DNA of 58,879 nt, taken from an uncultured Aquabacterium sp. (GTDB lineage: Bacteria > Pseudomonadota > Gammaproteobacteria > Burkholderiales > Burkholderiaceae_C). The stretch's first letter is position 1; every line of letters begins with the position of its first letter. A program made the position numbers and the translations under genes. Below, in pieces: positions 44,327 to 54,211 of this stretch. Location of the stretch: assembly GCF_913773725.1 (NCBI RefSeq), contig NZ_CAJYGK010000019.1:1-58879 (forward strand), read 5' to 3'. The notes below the pieces were generated by a model. It was not told the origin of the DNA, did not search any database, and was given only the letters and a program-made list of their open reading frames with translations.

Positions 44327-45404
44327 CTACGGTACCCGGTTGCGCCAGCAAGGCGCGCGCGGCCATGGCCACATCTCGGGGAGGCACCCCGGTCAGACAC
44401 GGGTGACCCGGCTCGGGACAGACGCTTTGCAGGCAGTCCCGACACGGCACCTCCCGGCTCAGCAAGCGCCTGGGCACCAGCCATGGCGTGTGCTGCGGAT
44501 TGGTCAGTGCATAGAGGCACACGACCGGGGTGCCCAATGCCGCCGCCATGTGGGCCGGTCCGCTGTTGTTGCACACCAGCAGGGAGGCCCCCTCGATCAG
44601 CGCAGCCAGCTCACCCAGCGTCAACCGGCCGCTCAGATCGACTGTGGGCCCGGCAATGGCCTCGCGCGCCAACTGCACAGCGGCCCGCTCGTCGGCACTG
44701 CCACAGAAGACGCACGTCCACCCTTCGGCCACCAGCCCCCGCATGGCTTCTCCCATCATGGCCGCCGGGTAGCGTCGGGACGCCGCGGTGGCCCCGGGGT
44801 GCACGACGATGTAGGGCCCACCCGGCACGACGCCCGCAGCCAGCAGGGCATTGCGGGCGGCCATGCGATCGGTGTCCCGGACCCCCAGTCCCAGCCTCAT
44901 GGAGCTCGGCCCTGGCACACCCAGGCTGCGCACCAGGTCGATCTGCCGGAGCACCTCGTGCCGCATCCCGGGGCCCAGGGCGTCGTGGTCGCGCACCCAG
45001 TGGGACAGCAGGGCATACGGGTTCTCACGCGCGTGCGCCGCGCGGACGGGGATGCCTGCCATTCGGCACAGCAGCGCCATGGGCAGCGGGCTCTGCGTGG
45101 CGGACGTCATGATCACCGCCACGTCGATCGCTTCATTGCGAAGCCAGTTCACAAGATCCTGTTCGTCGTCGACCTCCCCGCCCGGCGCCGGCTTGACCCA
45201 CGGCGCCCGGAACACCGTGACGGCATCCGCCATGTCGAGGTGGGGTGCCAGGCGGGCGCCGGCCGGCGAGGTGAGCAAAGTCACACGGGCTTCGGGGGCC
45301 GCCTCGCGCAGCGCCCGCATGGCCGGCGTGCACATCAGCACATCGCCCATGTTGTCAAGACGAACGACCAGCACATGGCGCCACGCTGCCTGAATTGCGT
45401 TCAT
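44295..45404 (-). CDS. glycosyltransferase family 9 (heptosyltransferase-like)
   Basis: Encodes 369 residues. VLVVRLDNMGDVLMCTPAMRALRE and CNNSGPAHMAAALGTPVVCLYA identify family 9; IVVHPGATAASRRYP is the linker. A second paralogue next to 43100, only distantly similar. The ATG at 45404 overlaps the stop of the preceding GT4 gene, with longer in-frame extensions rejected for that reason. Confidence 0.9.
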   Translation of the reverse strand: MNAIQAAWRHVLVVRLDNMGDVLMCTPAMRALREAAPEARVTLLTSPAGARLAPHLDMADAVTVFRAPWVKPAPGGEVDDEQDLVNWLRNEAIDVAVIMTSATQSPLPMALLCRMAGIPVRAAHARENPYALLSHWVRDHDALGPGMRHEVLRQIDLVRSLGVPGPSSMRLGLGVRDTDRMAARNALLAAGVVPGGPYIVVHPGATAASRRYPAAMMGEAMRGLVAEGWTCVFCGSADERAAVQLAREAIAGPTVDLSGRLTLGELAALIEGASLLVCNNSGPAHMAAALGTPVVCLYALTNPQHTPWLVPRRLLSREVPCRDCLQSVCPEPGHPCLTGVPPRDVAMAARALLAQPGTVDDNIDAHAAC

Positions 45405-46705
45405 GCGTTCACCCCGGCCGGCTGGGCTCCCAATGGACGGGGCAGGCAGCGAACCAACGTCAAGGGACGGCAATCATCGCGCGTGGCAGCGGGCCGCCTC
45501 GCGGCCTCGTAGGCTGCGAACGTGTGCTCCGCAGCCTTCGCCCAGGTGAAGAACGTGCGGGCGCGCAGCAGACAGCCCATGTCGAGCGTGGCCGCCGCAC
45601 GGGGGTGCTGTGGCCAGTCCCGCAGCGCGTCCCGCAAGGCGTCCGGATGGGCGTGCCGCAGCATCCGACCCGCCGCGCCATCGGCCACCAGCGAGCGCAG
45701 TTCCTCGTCGCCCACCGCGGGCAGCACCAGCACAGGCGTGCCGCAAGCCATGGACTCCCGTGGGCACAGATGGTCCGGATCCCAGTGCGCAGCCGGCATG
45801 ACGGTGACATCGGCCGCGGCACACACTGCACTGCGCAGAGCCGCTCCGCGCAGGCCACGCCACCCTTCCGGAAGGCAATGTACGCCGACGGCAGACAACG
45901 GTGCTCCATGCGAACGGGCGGGATCGCCAAGGGTCACCGTGTGCGCCGGCAATTTGTGCAGGGCGCGCAAAAAGGGCAGGTAAGCCGGCGGCGCCTCACG
46001 CCCGGATGTCGCCCAGACGTCCGAAGCCCCCTGCCCCCACAGCACGAGCAGGCCATCGGGGGGAAGACCCAGCGACAGCCGCAGGGCACCCCGCGCACGG
46101 GGTCTGAACTGGGTGGTGTCACAGCCGTGCGACACCACACGTGTGCGGCCTTGCAAGGCCCCGAAACGCTGGACAAGTCGCTCCCGCTGCGCCTCGCTGC
46201 GGCACAGCACGGCATCGGCCCGCCGCGCCAGCACGGAAGCAATCCCGGCCAGCGCCCCCTGGCAGACACCCGCCCCCGGAGACCAGACCAACGGCAACAC
46301 GCGCCCCGCCGTCAGGCGCAGGCCAGCCAGCCCCGCCAGGGCGCCCCAGGCGTGGACCACATCACAAGGCCACACCTGCAACGCGGCGCGCTTGATGGCG
46401 TCGGCAAACGCCATCACGGTCTGACTGAGTCGACCGTGGTGGTCGAGCGGCCAGGGCCCGGGCAAGGCCACACGGTGAATGCGCACACCCGCCTGAACGT
46501 CTTCGCAAGAGGCTTGGGCGGCCGACGTCCGGACCCGGTAGATGTCGACAGCATGCCCCTGTCGGGCGAGCGCGGCCGCCAGGGGCAGCACCGCCTCGTG
46601 ACCCTCCTCGTGACGGAAGCCGTGCGCGCCCCCCTCACCCGGCTCGGGAATGTCGATCATCGCCACGCGCCGGCAGGCGGGCTTGCGAGGAAGAGAGGTG
46701 GACAT
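45401..46705 (-). CDS. glycosyltransferase family 4
   Basis: Encodes 434 residues. The start RVAMIDIPEPGEGGAHGFRH carries the N-terminal glycine-rich loop, the middle has VVHAWGALAGLAGLRL, and the donor half has HLCPRESMACGTPVLVLPAVGDEELRS, a family 4 pattern. First gene of the four-gene minus-strand operon (GT4, GT9, GT9, UXS-like). The ATG at 46705 has a GAAGG site and a consensus sigma-54 promoter 37 bases upstream. Confidence 0.87.
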   Translation of the reverse strand: MSTSLPRKPACRRVAMIDIPEPGEGGAHGFRHEEGHEAVLPLAAALARQGHAVDIYRVRTSAAQASCEDVQAGVRIHRVALPGPWPLDHHGRLSQTVMAFADAIKRAALQVWPCDVVHAWGALAGLAGLRLTAGRVLPLVWSPGAGVCQGALAGIASVLARRADAVLCRSEAQRERLVQRFGALQGRTRVVSHGCDTTQFRPRARGALRLSLGLPPDGLLVLWGQGASDVWATSGREAPPAYLPFLRALHKLPAHTVTLGDPARSHGAPLSAVGVHCLPEGWRGLRGAALRSAVCAAADVTVMPAAHWDPDHLCPRESMACGTPVLVLPAVGDEELRSLVADGAAGRMLRHAHPDALRDALRDWPQHPRAAATLDMGCLLRARTFFTWAKAAEHTFAAYEAARRPAATRDDCRPLTLVRCLPRPLGAQPAGVNA

Positions 46706-46741
46706 GGCGACCTTCGCGATGGGATGGGGTGGCCCGCCGCG

Positions 46742-46756
46742 GCAAGCACCGTGCCC
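46742..46756 (-). promoter_or_regulatory. sigma-54 promoter of the minus-strand GT operon
   Basis: Minus-strand GGGCACGGTGCTTGC: GGCACG, four bases, TTGC, full match. Confidence 0.78.
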
Positions 46757-46810
46757 AGCCGGCGTACCCGGGCCGTCGGCAATCGAGGCAATCACAACAA
46801 GGCGCGCCGC

Positions 46811-46825
46811 GGGCACGCGCCTTGC
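46811..46825 (+). promoter_or_regulatory. sigma-54 promoter of the plus-strand GT4/PAP2 pair
   Basis: GGGCACGCGCCTTGC: GGCACG, four bases, TTGC, full match, 41 bases before the GTG at 46866, divergent from the promoter at 46742. Confidence 0.78.
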
Positions 46826-46865
46826 CCGTTTCGGGCCCCTCGCTGCCGACCGGAGGACTCCCACC

Positions 46866-48020
46866 GTGCGCCTTGTCTACGTCACCGAAACCTACCCGCC
46901 GGAAATCAACGGCGTGGCGCTGACCGTGCAGCGCGCTGTCAGCCACCTTCGGCGGCAAGGACATGATCTGACCCTGGTACGCCCGCAGCAACGGGACGAG
47001 GGCCCGCTGGACTCCCGGCATGAATGGCGCACGGCCGGCCTGCCCCTGCCCATGTACCCCGATCTTCGCTTCGGTCTGGCATGGCCCGGTCAGTGGCGCG
47101 AACGTCTCCTGCAATGGCGCCCGGAACTGGTCCACCTGGCCACCCCCGGGCCGCTCGCTTGGGCGGCCTTGCATGCCGCACGGGCACTGGACATCCCCGT
47201 CACGGCCGAGTTCCGCACGAACTTCCACCTGTACAGCGCCCACTACGGGCTGTCTTGGCTGTCCCCCGTGGTGCTGCGTGTGCTGCGGGCGTTTCACGGC
47301 CGTGCGCAGCGCAACTATGTGCCCACGCACCTGGCTCGGCGGGAGTTGGCCCGGGCCGGTTTTTCGCAGATGGAGGTGATCGGCCGGGGGGTGGACACCG
47401 AACGCTTCCACCCGCGCCACCGCTGCGACTGGCTGCGCGAACAGCTGGCCCCCCCCGATGCCCCCTTGCTGCTGTATGTGGGCCGACTGGCGGCAGAAAA
47501 GAACGTCGAACTGGCCCTCCAGGCCTACGACGTGGTCCGCGCCGGGATGCCACGCGCCGGCATGGTGGTGGTCGGCGACGGCCCGATGCGGCGCAGCCTG
47601 CAGGCCCGCTATCCGCAGGTCCGCTTTGTCGGCATGCAGACTGGCGAAGCCCTTTCACGCTACTACGCGGCGGCCGACCTCTTTCTCTTTCCCTCGCTGA
47701 GCGACACCTTCGGCAACGTCGTGCTCGAAGCGCTGGCCAGCGGGGTGCCGGTCGTTGCCTTCGACCTGGGCGCTGCTGGCGAGCTGGTGCAAGGTTCGGG
47801 CGCCGGGCGGGTGATTCCCAACGGGCAACCCGAACAGTTCATCACTGCCACCTGCGCCCTGGCCTGGCAACACCGTCATGCTGGCCTGCAGCGCGAGCGC
47901 GCCCGCGCGCTCGCACTGAACGCACGGTGGGATCAGGTTCTGAGCCGGTTCGAACACAGCCTGCTGGAGGTCGCCCATGGCCATGATGCCCCCCGAGCCC
48001 GACAAGCCCGCGCCGCCTGA
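46866..48020 (+). CDS. glycosyltransferase family 4 (MgtA/SqdX-like)
   Basis: Encodes 384 residues from a GTG start. VYVTETYPPEINGVALTVQR is the family opening seen in MgtA-type and SqdX-type GT4 enzymes, followed by FRTNFHLYSAHYGL, VGRLAAEKNVELAL and SLSDTFGNVVLEALASGVPVVAF. Relatives transfer mannose or sulfoquinovose to diacylglycerol-type acceptors, so a glycolipid product is plausible. GGAGG lies nine bases before GTG. It overlaps the PAP2 gene by 44 bases. Confidence 0.88.
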   Translation: MRLVYVTETYPPEINGVALTVQRAVSHLRRQGHDLTLVRPQQRDEGPLDSRHEWRTAGLPLPMYPDLRFGLAWPGQWRERLLQWRPELVHLATPGPLAWAALHAARALDIPVTAEFRTNFHLYSAHYGLSWLSPVVLRVLRAFHGRAQRNYVPTHLARRELARAGFSQMEVIGRGVDTERFHPRHRCDWLREQLAPPDAPLLLYVGRLAAEKNVELALQAYDVVRAGMPRAGMVVVGDGPMRRSLQARYPQVRFVGMQTGEALSRYYAAADLFLFPSLSDTFGNVVLEALASGVPVVAFDLGAAGELVQGSGAGRVIPNGQPEQFITATCALAWQHRHAGLQRERARALALNARWDQVLSRFEHSLLEVAHGHDAPRARQARAA

Positions 48021-48585
48021 GTGGACGCCCTGGCTCACAGCCCGCCTGCTGTGGCCGTGGCTGTGCCGTGGCGGTGTCACGTGCCAGGAATGGGAACGTG
48101 CCTGCGCCCTATGGCTGCACCGGGCCACGGTGAGACCGTCGGTGCTGATCGTGATGCAGCTGATCAGTCGCCTTTCGGACGGGCTCATCTGGTACCTGAC
48201 CTTCCCGGCGCTGTGGCTGTGGGGCGGTCCAAGTGGCCTGCACTGCATGCTGCGTCTGGCTGGCATGAGCGGGGTCAACCTGATCGTCTACAAGGCGCTC
48301 AAGCAAGGCACCGGACGCCCCCGCCCCTTTCGCAGCTGCCCGGGCATCCGCGTGTGTGCGCGTGCGCTGGACGAGTTCAGCTTTCCCAGCGGGCACACGC
48401 TGCACGCCGTGGCCTTCGCGGTGATGCTATCGACCTACTACCCTGTGCTGACCTGGCCGTTGGGCGTCTTCGCCGGGCTCGTGGCCTTGTCTCGCGTGGT
48501 GCTGGGCCTGCATTACCCGAGCGACGTCCTCATCGGCGCGCTCATCGGGGCGGTGTCCGCGTGGGCGACGCTGAATCTGTTCTGA
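47977..48585 (+). CDS. PAP2 family phosphatase
   Basis: Encodes 202 residues with several hydrophobic helices and the three phosphatase motifs: KALKQGTGRPRP, FPSGHTLH and SRVVLGLHYPSD. A membrane lipid phosphatase acting on phosphatidate or undecaprenyl pyrophosphate. GGAGG precedes the ATG. Paired with the glycosyltransferase it may recycle a lipid carrier or provide diacylglycerol (inference). Confidence 0.9.
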   Translation: MAMMPPEPDKPAPPEWTPWLTARLLWPWLCRGGVTCQEWERACALWLHRATVRPSVLIVMQLISRLSDGLIWYLTFPALWLWGGPSGLHCMLRLAGMSGVNLIVYKALKQGTGRPRPFRSCPGIRVCARALDEFSFPSGHTLHAVAFAVMLSTYYPVLTWPLGVFAGLVALSRVVLGLHYPSDVLIGALIGAVSAWATLNLF

Positions 48586-48603
48586 CCCGTCAACCGGCAG
48601 GGA

Positions 48604-49179
48604 TCACATGGGACTGACACGCTGCGCCGCGGCCTTCAGTCGACGGCGCCGACGCAAGCGAACGCGCAACCACCATCCCCACGACACCAGCAGGTAAGTC
48701 AGCAGACCGACACCGCAGGCCAGTACAGCCAGGCCCAGCACCAACGGCTTGCCGACGCCGGCCAGCTGAGCCCGGGTCCGCGCCCACCAGCCGAGGTCTT
48801 CATCCGCAGTGTCCGGCGCTGTGCCGGTCGGCACGGCAGGCGGCGCCTCCTCGGCATCGACCTCTTCCCCCAGCATCGCCTTGCCCAGTCGCCACGCCCC
48901 GTAGTACACAGGCCCGAACGTGACGGGATTGGTGACGAGCGTGCTGCCCACGGCAGCGGGCAGATTGGCGCGCAACAGCACGGCGGCCGCCGCGCTCACC
49001 GGGATCTGCGCCACCGGGATCAGCAGACCGAAGAAGATGCCCAGCGCCATGCCGAGGGACAGACCCCGCCGGCTCAGGCGCCACAACTGTGGCTGCGTCA
49101 GAGCAGGGCCGAGCCACCGCAACCAACGGTGGCCCTGAAGGGCTTCAGGTGTGGGCAGATAGCGTGACAGGAGCGACAT
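48604..49179 (-). CDS. DUF2062 membrane protein
   Basis: Encodes 191 residues: SRRGLSLGMALGIFFGLLIPVAQIPVSAAAAVLLRANLPAAV and TNPVTFGPVYYGAWRLG are the DUF2062 block, followed by an acidic linker and a last helix (GLAVLACGVGLLTYLLVSWGWW) with a polybasic tail. Function unknown, often beside glycosyltransferases. The ATG at 49179 is chosen where homology begins. It converges with the PAP2 gene. Confidence 0.85.
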   Translation of the reverse strand: MSLLSRYLPTPEALQGHRWLRWLGPALTQPQLWRLSRRGLSLGMALGIFFGLLIPVAQIPVSAAAAVLLRANLPAAVGSTLVTNPVTFGPVYYGAWRLGKAMLGEEVDAEEAPPAVPTGTAPDTADEDLGWWARTRAQLAGVGKPLVLGLAVLACGVGLLTYLLVSWGWWLRVRLRRRRRLKAAAQRVSPM

Positions 49180-49348
49180 CGGCAGAGAAAACGGACGGCG
49201 GCGAACACCGCCACCATGACAACGAGGATAGCGCGCCCGTTGCGACCGCGTGCGAGGAAATCTCCCACACCCTGTTGCCATCGGGCGCAATCGGTCGCTT
49301 GCATTTACGTCCCTTTACCTGGCCCCCGCGCCCACCCACAGGCGAGAC

Positions 49349-49363
49349 CGGCACGCGGGTTGC
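49349..49363 (+). promoter_or_regulatory. sigma-54 promoter of the DUF3606 gene
   Basis: CGGCACGCGGGTTGC: GGCACG, four bases, TTGC, full match, 53 bases before the ATG at 49402. Confidence 0.77.
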
Positions 49364-49401
49364 CCATCCGGTACGGACCCACTGCCATACAGGAGGACGC
49401 C

Positions 49402-49611
49402 ATGCCCGATCCCGCACAGCAAGCCGCAGACGACCCCTACTCCCATGCCCGGGTGGACATGAGCGACGCCGCCTCGATCGCCCACTGGGCGGAAGCCCTG
49501 GGACTGACGAACGAGGCCCTGGAAGGCGCCGTGATGGCGGTGGGGCCGCGGGTGGACCGCATCAAGGACTACCTTACCGGGGGGATGGCAGCCGACCAGG
49601 AAGGGGGGTGA
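49402..49611 (+). CDS. DUF3606 small protein
   Basis: Encodes 69 residues. The block VDMSDAASIAHWAEALGL and AVMAVGPRVDRIKDYL is the DUF3606 signature, a small helical domain common in general-stress gene sets of Proteobacteria; function unknown. An excellent AGGAGG lies six bases upstream. Short single-gene unit. Confidence 0.85.
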   Translation: MPDPAQQAADDPYSHARVDMSDAASIAHWAEALGLTNEALEGAVMAVGPRVDRIKDYLTGGMAADQEGG

Positions 49612-49679
49612 ACGGCCCTCCGCGGACCCCGTTCAGAGCCGGGGATGCCGGCGGGATCAGCACGCATCCAGCCGAGTTG

Positions 49680-49703
49680 TGGTATCAATGCTGCATTGCA
49701 GCA
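49680..49703 (+). promoter_or_regulatory. dyad and weak sigma-54-like element before the 152-residue gene
   Basis: TGCTGCA-T-TGCAGCA (49689-49703) is a perfect 7+7 inverted repeat; TGGTATCAATGCTGC (49680-49694) has GG-N10-GC spacing. The outer arms GGTATCAA and TTGATGCC extend the dyad. It could be an operator. Confidence 0.35.
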
Positions 49704-49715
49704 ACCCTTGATGCC

Positions 49716-50174
49716 ATGCCGGTCACTTCCGCGCGGCGTATTCAGGTCGCACAGCAGTTCGTCCGCTTCGGCTTTGGCGAACATGTCGACGAGAACGCGC
49801 CCTTTTACTCCGCCGATTTCCTCACGCAGGAGCTCACCACCACCGAAGTCCAGGCGGTGTTGTCCATCGTGCCGCGCTACAACGCCTTTTCCGGGGTGAA
49901 CGTGGCCGGCGGCACGGAGCGCTTTCGTGGCCGGGTCCGAGGGTGGAAGTTCGGGCGCTCGGCGTCGGCGCCCATCCTGGTCGTCACGTTGCCCGACTGG
50001 AGCCACCAGGCCGAAGAGCAGCCTCTTGGCGCCCCGCTGGGCCGCCCGATCGACGAGGGGCAGCATGCGGCCATCGTCGCCGAACTGCAAGACACATTCG
50101 AGCACCAACTCGACGCCCATCGCTTCGGCCCGCACCCCAGCTGGGGCAATGCCTACGCCGCGTGGTGGGCCTGA
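49716..50174 (+). CDS. conserved-looking hypothetical protein
   Basis: Encodes 152 residues, soluble, with no signal peptide. Parts look structured: RIQVAQQFVRFGFGEHVDEN, PFYSADFLTQELTTTEVQAVLSIVPR and ILVVTLPDWSH. I cannot assign a family. The ribosome site is poor. It converges with the LysR gene; a GC hairpin lies between. Confidence 0.62.
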   Translation: MPVTSARRIQVAQQFVRFGFGEHVDENAPFYSADFLTQELTTTEVQAVLSIVPRYNAFSGVNVAGGTERFRGRVRGWKFGRSASAPILVVTLPDWSHQAEEQPLGAPLGRPIDEGQHAAIVAELQDTFEHQLDAHRFGPHPSWGNAYAAWWA

Positions 50175-50175
50175 A

Positions 50176-50193
50176 GCCCCCTTCCCGGGGGGC
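50176..50193. terminator. hairpin GCCCCC-TTCCCG-GGGGGC
   Basis: A 6-bp GC stem with a 6-base loop between convergent genes, directly after the stop at 50174. Confidence 0.45.
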
Positions 50194-50204
50194 CACCCTG
50201 CATC

Positions 50205-51140
50205 TCAGACCGCGGCCGACGCCACCCCGTGCGCCTCGGCCAGCGCGGTCATGAAGGCCTCCGTCACGCGCGAGGGGTGCGCGGCCCGCCTCTGGATGGC
50301 CACGAAGCGCACCTCATAGCGGCACTCCGGATGATCGATCCGCTGCACCAGGCCCTGCTGCTCGAACGGGGCGGCGTAATGGTCGGGCAGGAAACCCAGG
50401 TAGCACCCTGACAGGATCAGCGTCGCGATGCCCTCCTGGTCGCTGGCCACGGCCCGCCGCCGCAGCTGGAAGCGGTGCGTGGCATCCATATTGGGTGAGT
50501 GGAACGCCAGGCCCGCATAGTCGTAATCCTGCAGTTCCTGCCAGTCGAGCGCGCCGTGGTCGGCGCCGAACAGCGGATGCTGGCGGCCGCAGTACAGGTA
50601 CATCTGTTCGTCGAACAGCGGCGCGTAACGCAGGCTGTCGGAGCGATGGTGGTCCGGCGCCACCCCGACGTGCACGCGGCCGTCCATCACCGCCGCCTCG
50701 ATCTCACCCAGCGTGGCCACCGTCAGCTCCAGCGACACGGCCGGCGCCTGGCGCCGGAACGCCCGGATGGCCTGGCCGATGCGGGCCTGTGGGTTGGTCA
50801 CGGTCTTGTCGAACAACGCGATGTGCAGCTGGCCAACCAGTTCGGCATGCATGTCGCGCACGTCTTCGCGAAATGCGTCCATCGCCCCCAGGAGGCGCTG
50901 CGCCCCGTCGTACACCCGCTGGCCATCGGCCGTGAGCGCAAACCCCGCACGTCCCCGGCGGCACAGCACCAACCCCAGGCGGGTCTCCAGGTCCTTCAGA
51001 TGGCGGCTGATGGTCGAGCGGCCGATGTTGAGCTCGAGCTCGGCCGCCGCGAGCCCCCCACAGGCCACCACGGCCCGGAAGATCCGCAACAGGCGCAACT
51101 CGGCATCGCCCACCTGCCCCAGCAAGGCTTTCTTGACCAT
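50205..51140 (-). CDS. LysR family transcriptional regulator
   Basis: Encodes 311 residues. An N-terminal winged helix-turn-helix (LRLLRIFRAVVACGGLAAAELELNIGRSTISRHLKDLETRLGL, in part) is followed by the co-inducer domain (LHIALFDKTVTNPQARIG and VGVAPDHHRSD). Divergent from the bauA-like aminotransferase, so it probably regulates beta-alanine or omega-amino-acid use. A 14-bp inverted repeat 7 bases from its start is a candidate site. Confidence 0.9.
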   Translation of the reverse strand: MVKKALLGQVGDAELRLLRIFRAVVACGGLAAAELELNIGRSTISRHLKDLETRLGLVLCRRGRAGFALTADGQRVYDGAQRLLGAMDAFREDVRDMHAELVGQLHIALFDKTVTNPQARIGQAIRAFRRQAPAVSLELTVATLGEIEAAVMDGRVHVGVAPDHHRSDSLRYAPLFDEQMYLYCGRQHPLFGADHGALDWQELQDYDYAGLAFHSPNMDATHRFQLRRRAVASDQEGIATLILSGCYLGFLPDHYAAPFEQQGLVQRIDHPECRYEVRFVAIQRRAAHPSRVTEAFMTALAEAHGVASAAV

Positions 51141-51146
51141 GAAAGT

Positions 51147-51160
51147 TTCAATCCATTGAA
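51147..51160. promoter_or_regulatory. inverted repeat TTCAAT-CC-ATTGAA
   Basis: A perfect 6+6 repeat at the start of the regulator gene, in the 152-base divergent gap. A likely operator for the LysR protein. A second small dyad ACATC-GAAA-GATGT is at 51166-51179. Confidence 0.5.
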
Positions 51161-51292
51161 CCTGAACATCGAAAGATGTCTATTTATTAGAACAGAAGGG
51201 CTGACCAGAATCGGTTTCATCCAGGCACGTGCACCGGGCCACCCTGCCCGCCAGCCCGTCCCCTCTGTCTGCCCAGCCTTCGGAAGCCCGCC

Positions 51293-52657
<1,365 letters not shown>

Positions 52658-52690
52658 CCTCCCGTGTTTTCACCTCGCCACCGCCGCACC

Positions 52691-54187
52691 ATGCAGACCA
52701 TCGGACACTTCATCAACGGCCAGCACGTCGCCGACACGGCCTGCACCCAGCCCGTCTACGACCCGGCCCTGGGCGCCCCCACCCGGCAGGTCGCGCTCGC
52801 CTCGACCGCCACCGTGCAATCGGCCATCGCCGCGGCCGAAGCCGCGTTCCCGGCCTGGCGCGAAACGCCGCCGTCCAAGCGCGCGCGCATCATGTTCCGC
52901 TTCAAGCAGCTGCTCGAAGAACGGGCCGACCAACTGTGTGCGCTGATCACCGCCGAGCACGGCAAGGTGCTGAGCGACGCGCTGGGCGAGCTGCAGCGCG
53001 GCATCGAGAACGTCGAGTTCGCCTGCTATGCGCCCGAACTGCTCAAGGGCGAGCACAGCAAGAACGTGGGCCCGGCCATCGACTCGTGGAGCGAGTTCCA
53101 GCCGCTGGGCGTGGTGGCCGGCATCACGCCGTTCAACTTCCCCGCCATGGTGCCGCTGTGGATGTGGCCGCTGGCCGTTGTGTGCGGCAACACCTTCGTG
53201 CTCAAGCCGTCCGAGAAGACGCCCTCGTCGACGCTGTTCCTGGCCGAACTGGCCAAGGAAGCCGGCCTGCCCGATGGCGTGCTCAACATCGTCAACGGCG
53301 ACAAGGAAGCGGTCGATGCCCTGATCGACAGCCCCGTGGTGCAGGCCATCAGCTTCGTGGGCTCCACGCCGATCGCCGAGTCCATCTACACCCGCGGTTG
53401 CGCCACCGGCAAGCGCGTGCAGGCCCTGGGCGGCGCCAAGAACCACGCCGTGGTCATGCCGGATGCCGACCTGGACAACGCCGTGTCGGCGCTGATGGGC
53501 GCGGCCTTTGGCTCATGCGGTGAGCGATGCATGGCCATCCCCGTGGTCGTGGCCGTGGGCGATGCGGTGGGCGATGCCCTGGCCGAACGCCTGACCGCGG
53601 CGTTGAAGCAGATGAAGGTCGGCCCCGGCACCGAGCCAGGCAACGACATGGGCCCGCTCGTCACGCAGGCCCACTTCGAGAAGGTCAAGGGCTACGTCGA
53701 CGCGGGCGTGGCCGAAGGCGCCACGCTGGTGGTCGATGGGCGCCAGACCCGCATCGCCAGCGCACCGGAAGGCTTTTTCCTGGGCGGCTGCCTGTTCGAC
53801 CACGTCAAGCCCGGCATGACGATCTACCGCGACGAGATCTTCGGCCCCGTGCTGAGCATCGTGCGCGTGGGCTCGCTGGACGAGGCCATGGCCCTGATCG
53901 ACGCCCACGAGTACGGCAACGGCACCTGCCTGTTCACGCGCGACGGCGAGGCCGCCCGCTACTTCACCGACCGCATCAAGGTCGGCATGGTGGGCGTGAA
54001 CGTGCCCCTGCCGGTGCCGGTGTCCTTCCACAGCTTCGGCGGCTGGAAGCGCTCGCTCTTCGGCGACCTGAGCGCCTACGGCCCCGATGGTGTGCGCTTC
54101 TACACCCGCCGCAAGACCATCACCCAACGCTGGCCCTCCTCCGGCATCCGAGAGAAGGCGGTGTTCACCTTCCCGAGCAACCAGTGA
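52691..54187 (+). CDS. mmsA: CoA-acylating methylmalonate-semialdehyde dehydrogenase
   Basis: Encodes 498 residues. IGHFINGQHVADT opens the protein as in MmsA; also GVVAGITPFNFPAMVPLWMW, SFVGSTPIAESIY and the catalytic cysteine in GSCGERCMAIPVVV near residue 281. The C-terminal SFHSFGGWKRSLFGD and KTITQRWP are characteristic. It converts malonate or methylmalonate semialdehyde to acetyl- or propionyl-CoA with NAD. 33 bases downstream of the aminotransferase; the ATG at 52691 fits homology better than an upstream GTG. Confidence 0.93.
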   Translation: MQTIGHFINGQHVADTACTQPVYDPALGAPTRQVALASTATVQSAIAAAEAAFPAWRETPPSKRARIMFRFKQLLEERADQLCALITAEHGKVLSDALGELQRGIENVEFACYAPELLKGEHSKNVGPAIDSWSEFQPLGVVAGITPFNFPAMVPLWMWPLAVVCGNTFVLKPSEKTPSSTLFLAELAKEAGLPDGVLNIVNGDKEAVDALIDSPVVQAISFVGSTPIAESIYTRGCATGKRVQALGGAKNHAVVMPDADLDNAVSALMGAAFGSCGERCMAIPVVVAVGDAVGDALAERLTAALKQMKVGPGTEPGNDMGPLVTQAHFEKVKGYVDAGVAEGATLVVDGRQTRIASAPEGFFLGGCLFDHVKPGMTIYRDEIFGPVLSIVRVGSLDEAMALIDAHEYGNGTCLFTRDGEAARYFTDRIKVGMVGVNVPLPVPVSFHSFGGWKRSLFGDLSAYGPDGVRFYTRRKTITQRWPSSGIREKAVFTFPSNQ

Positions 54188-54211
54188 CGCGACGGCAGGC
54201 GGCGCGCGGGC

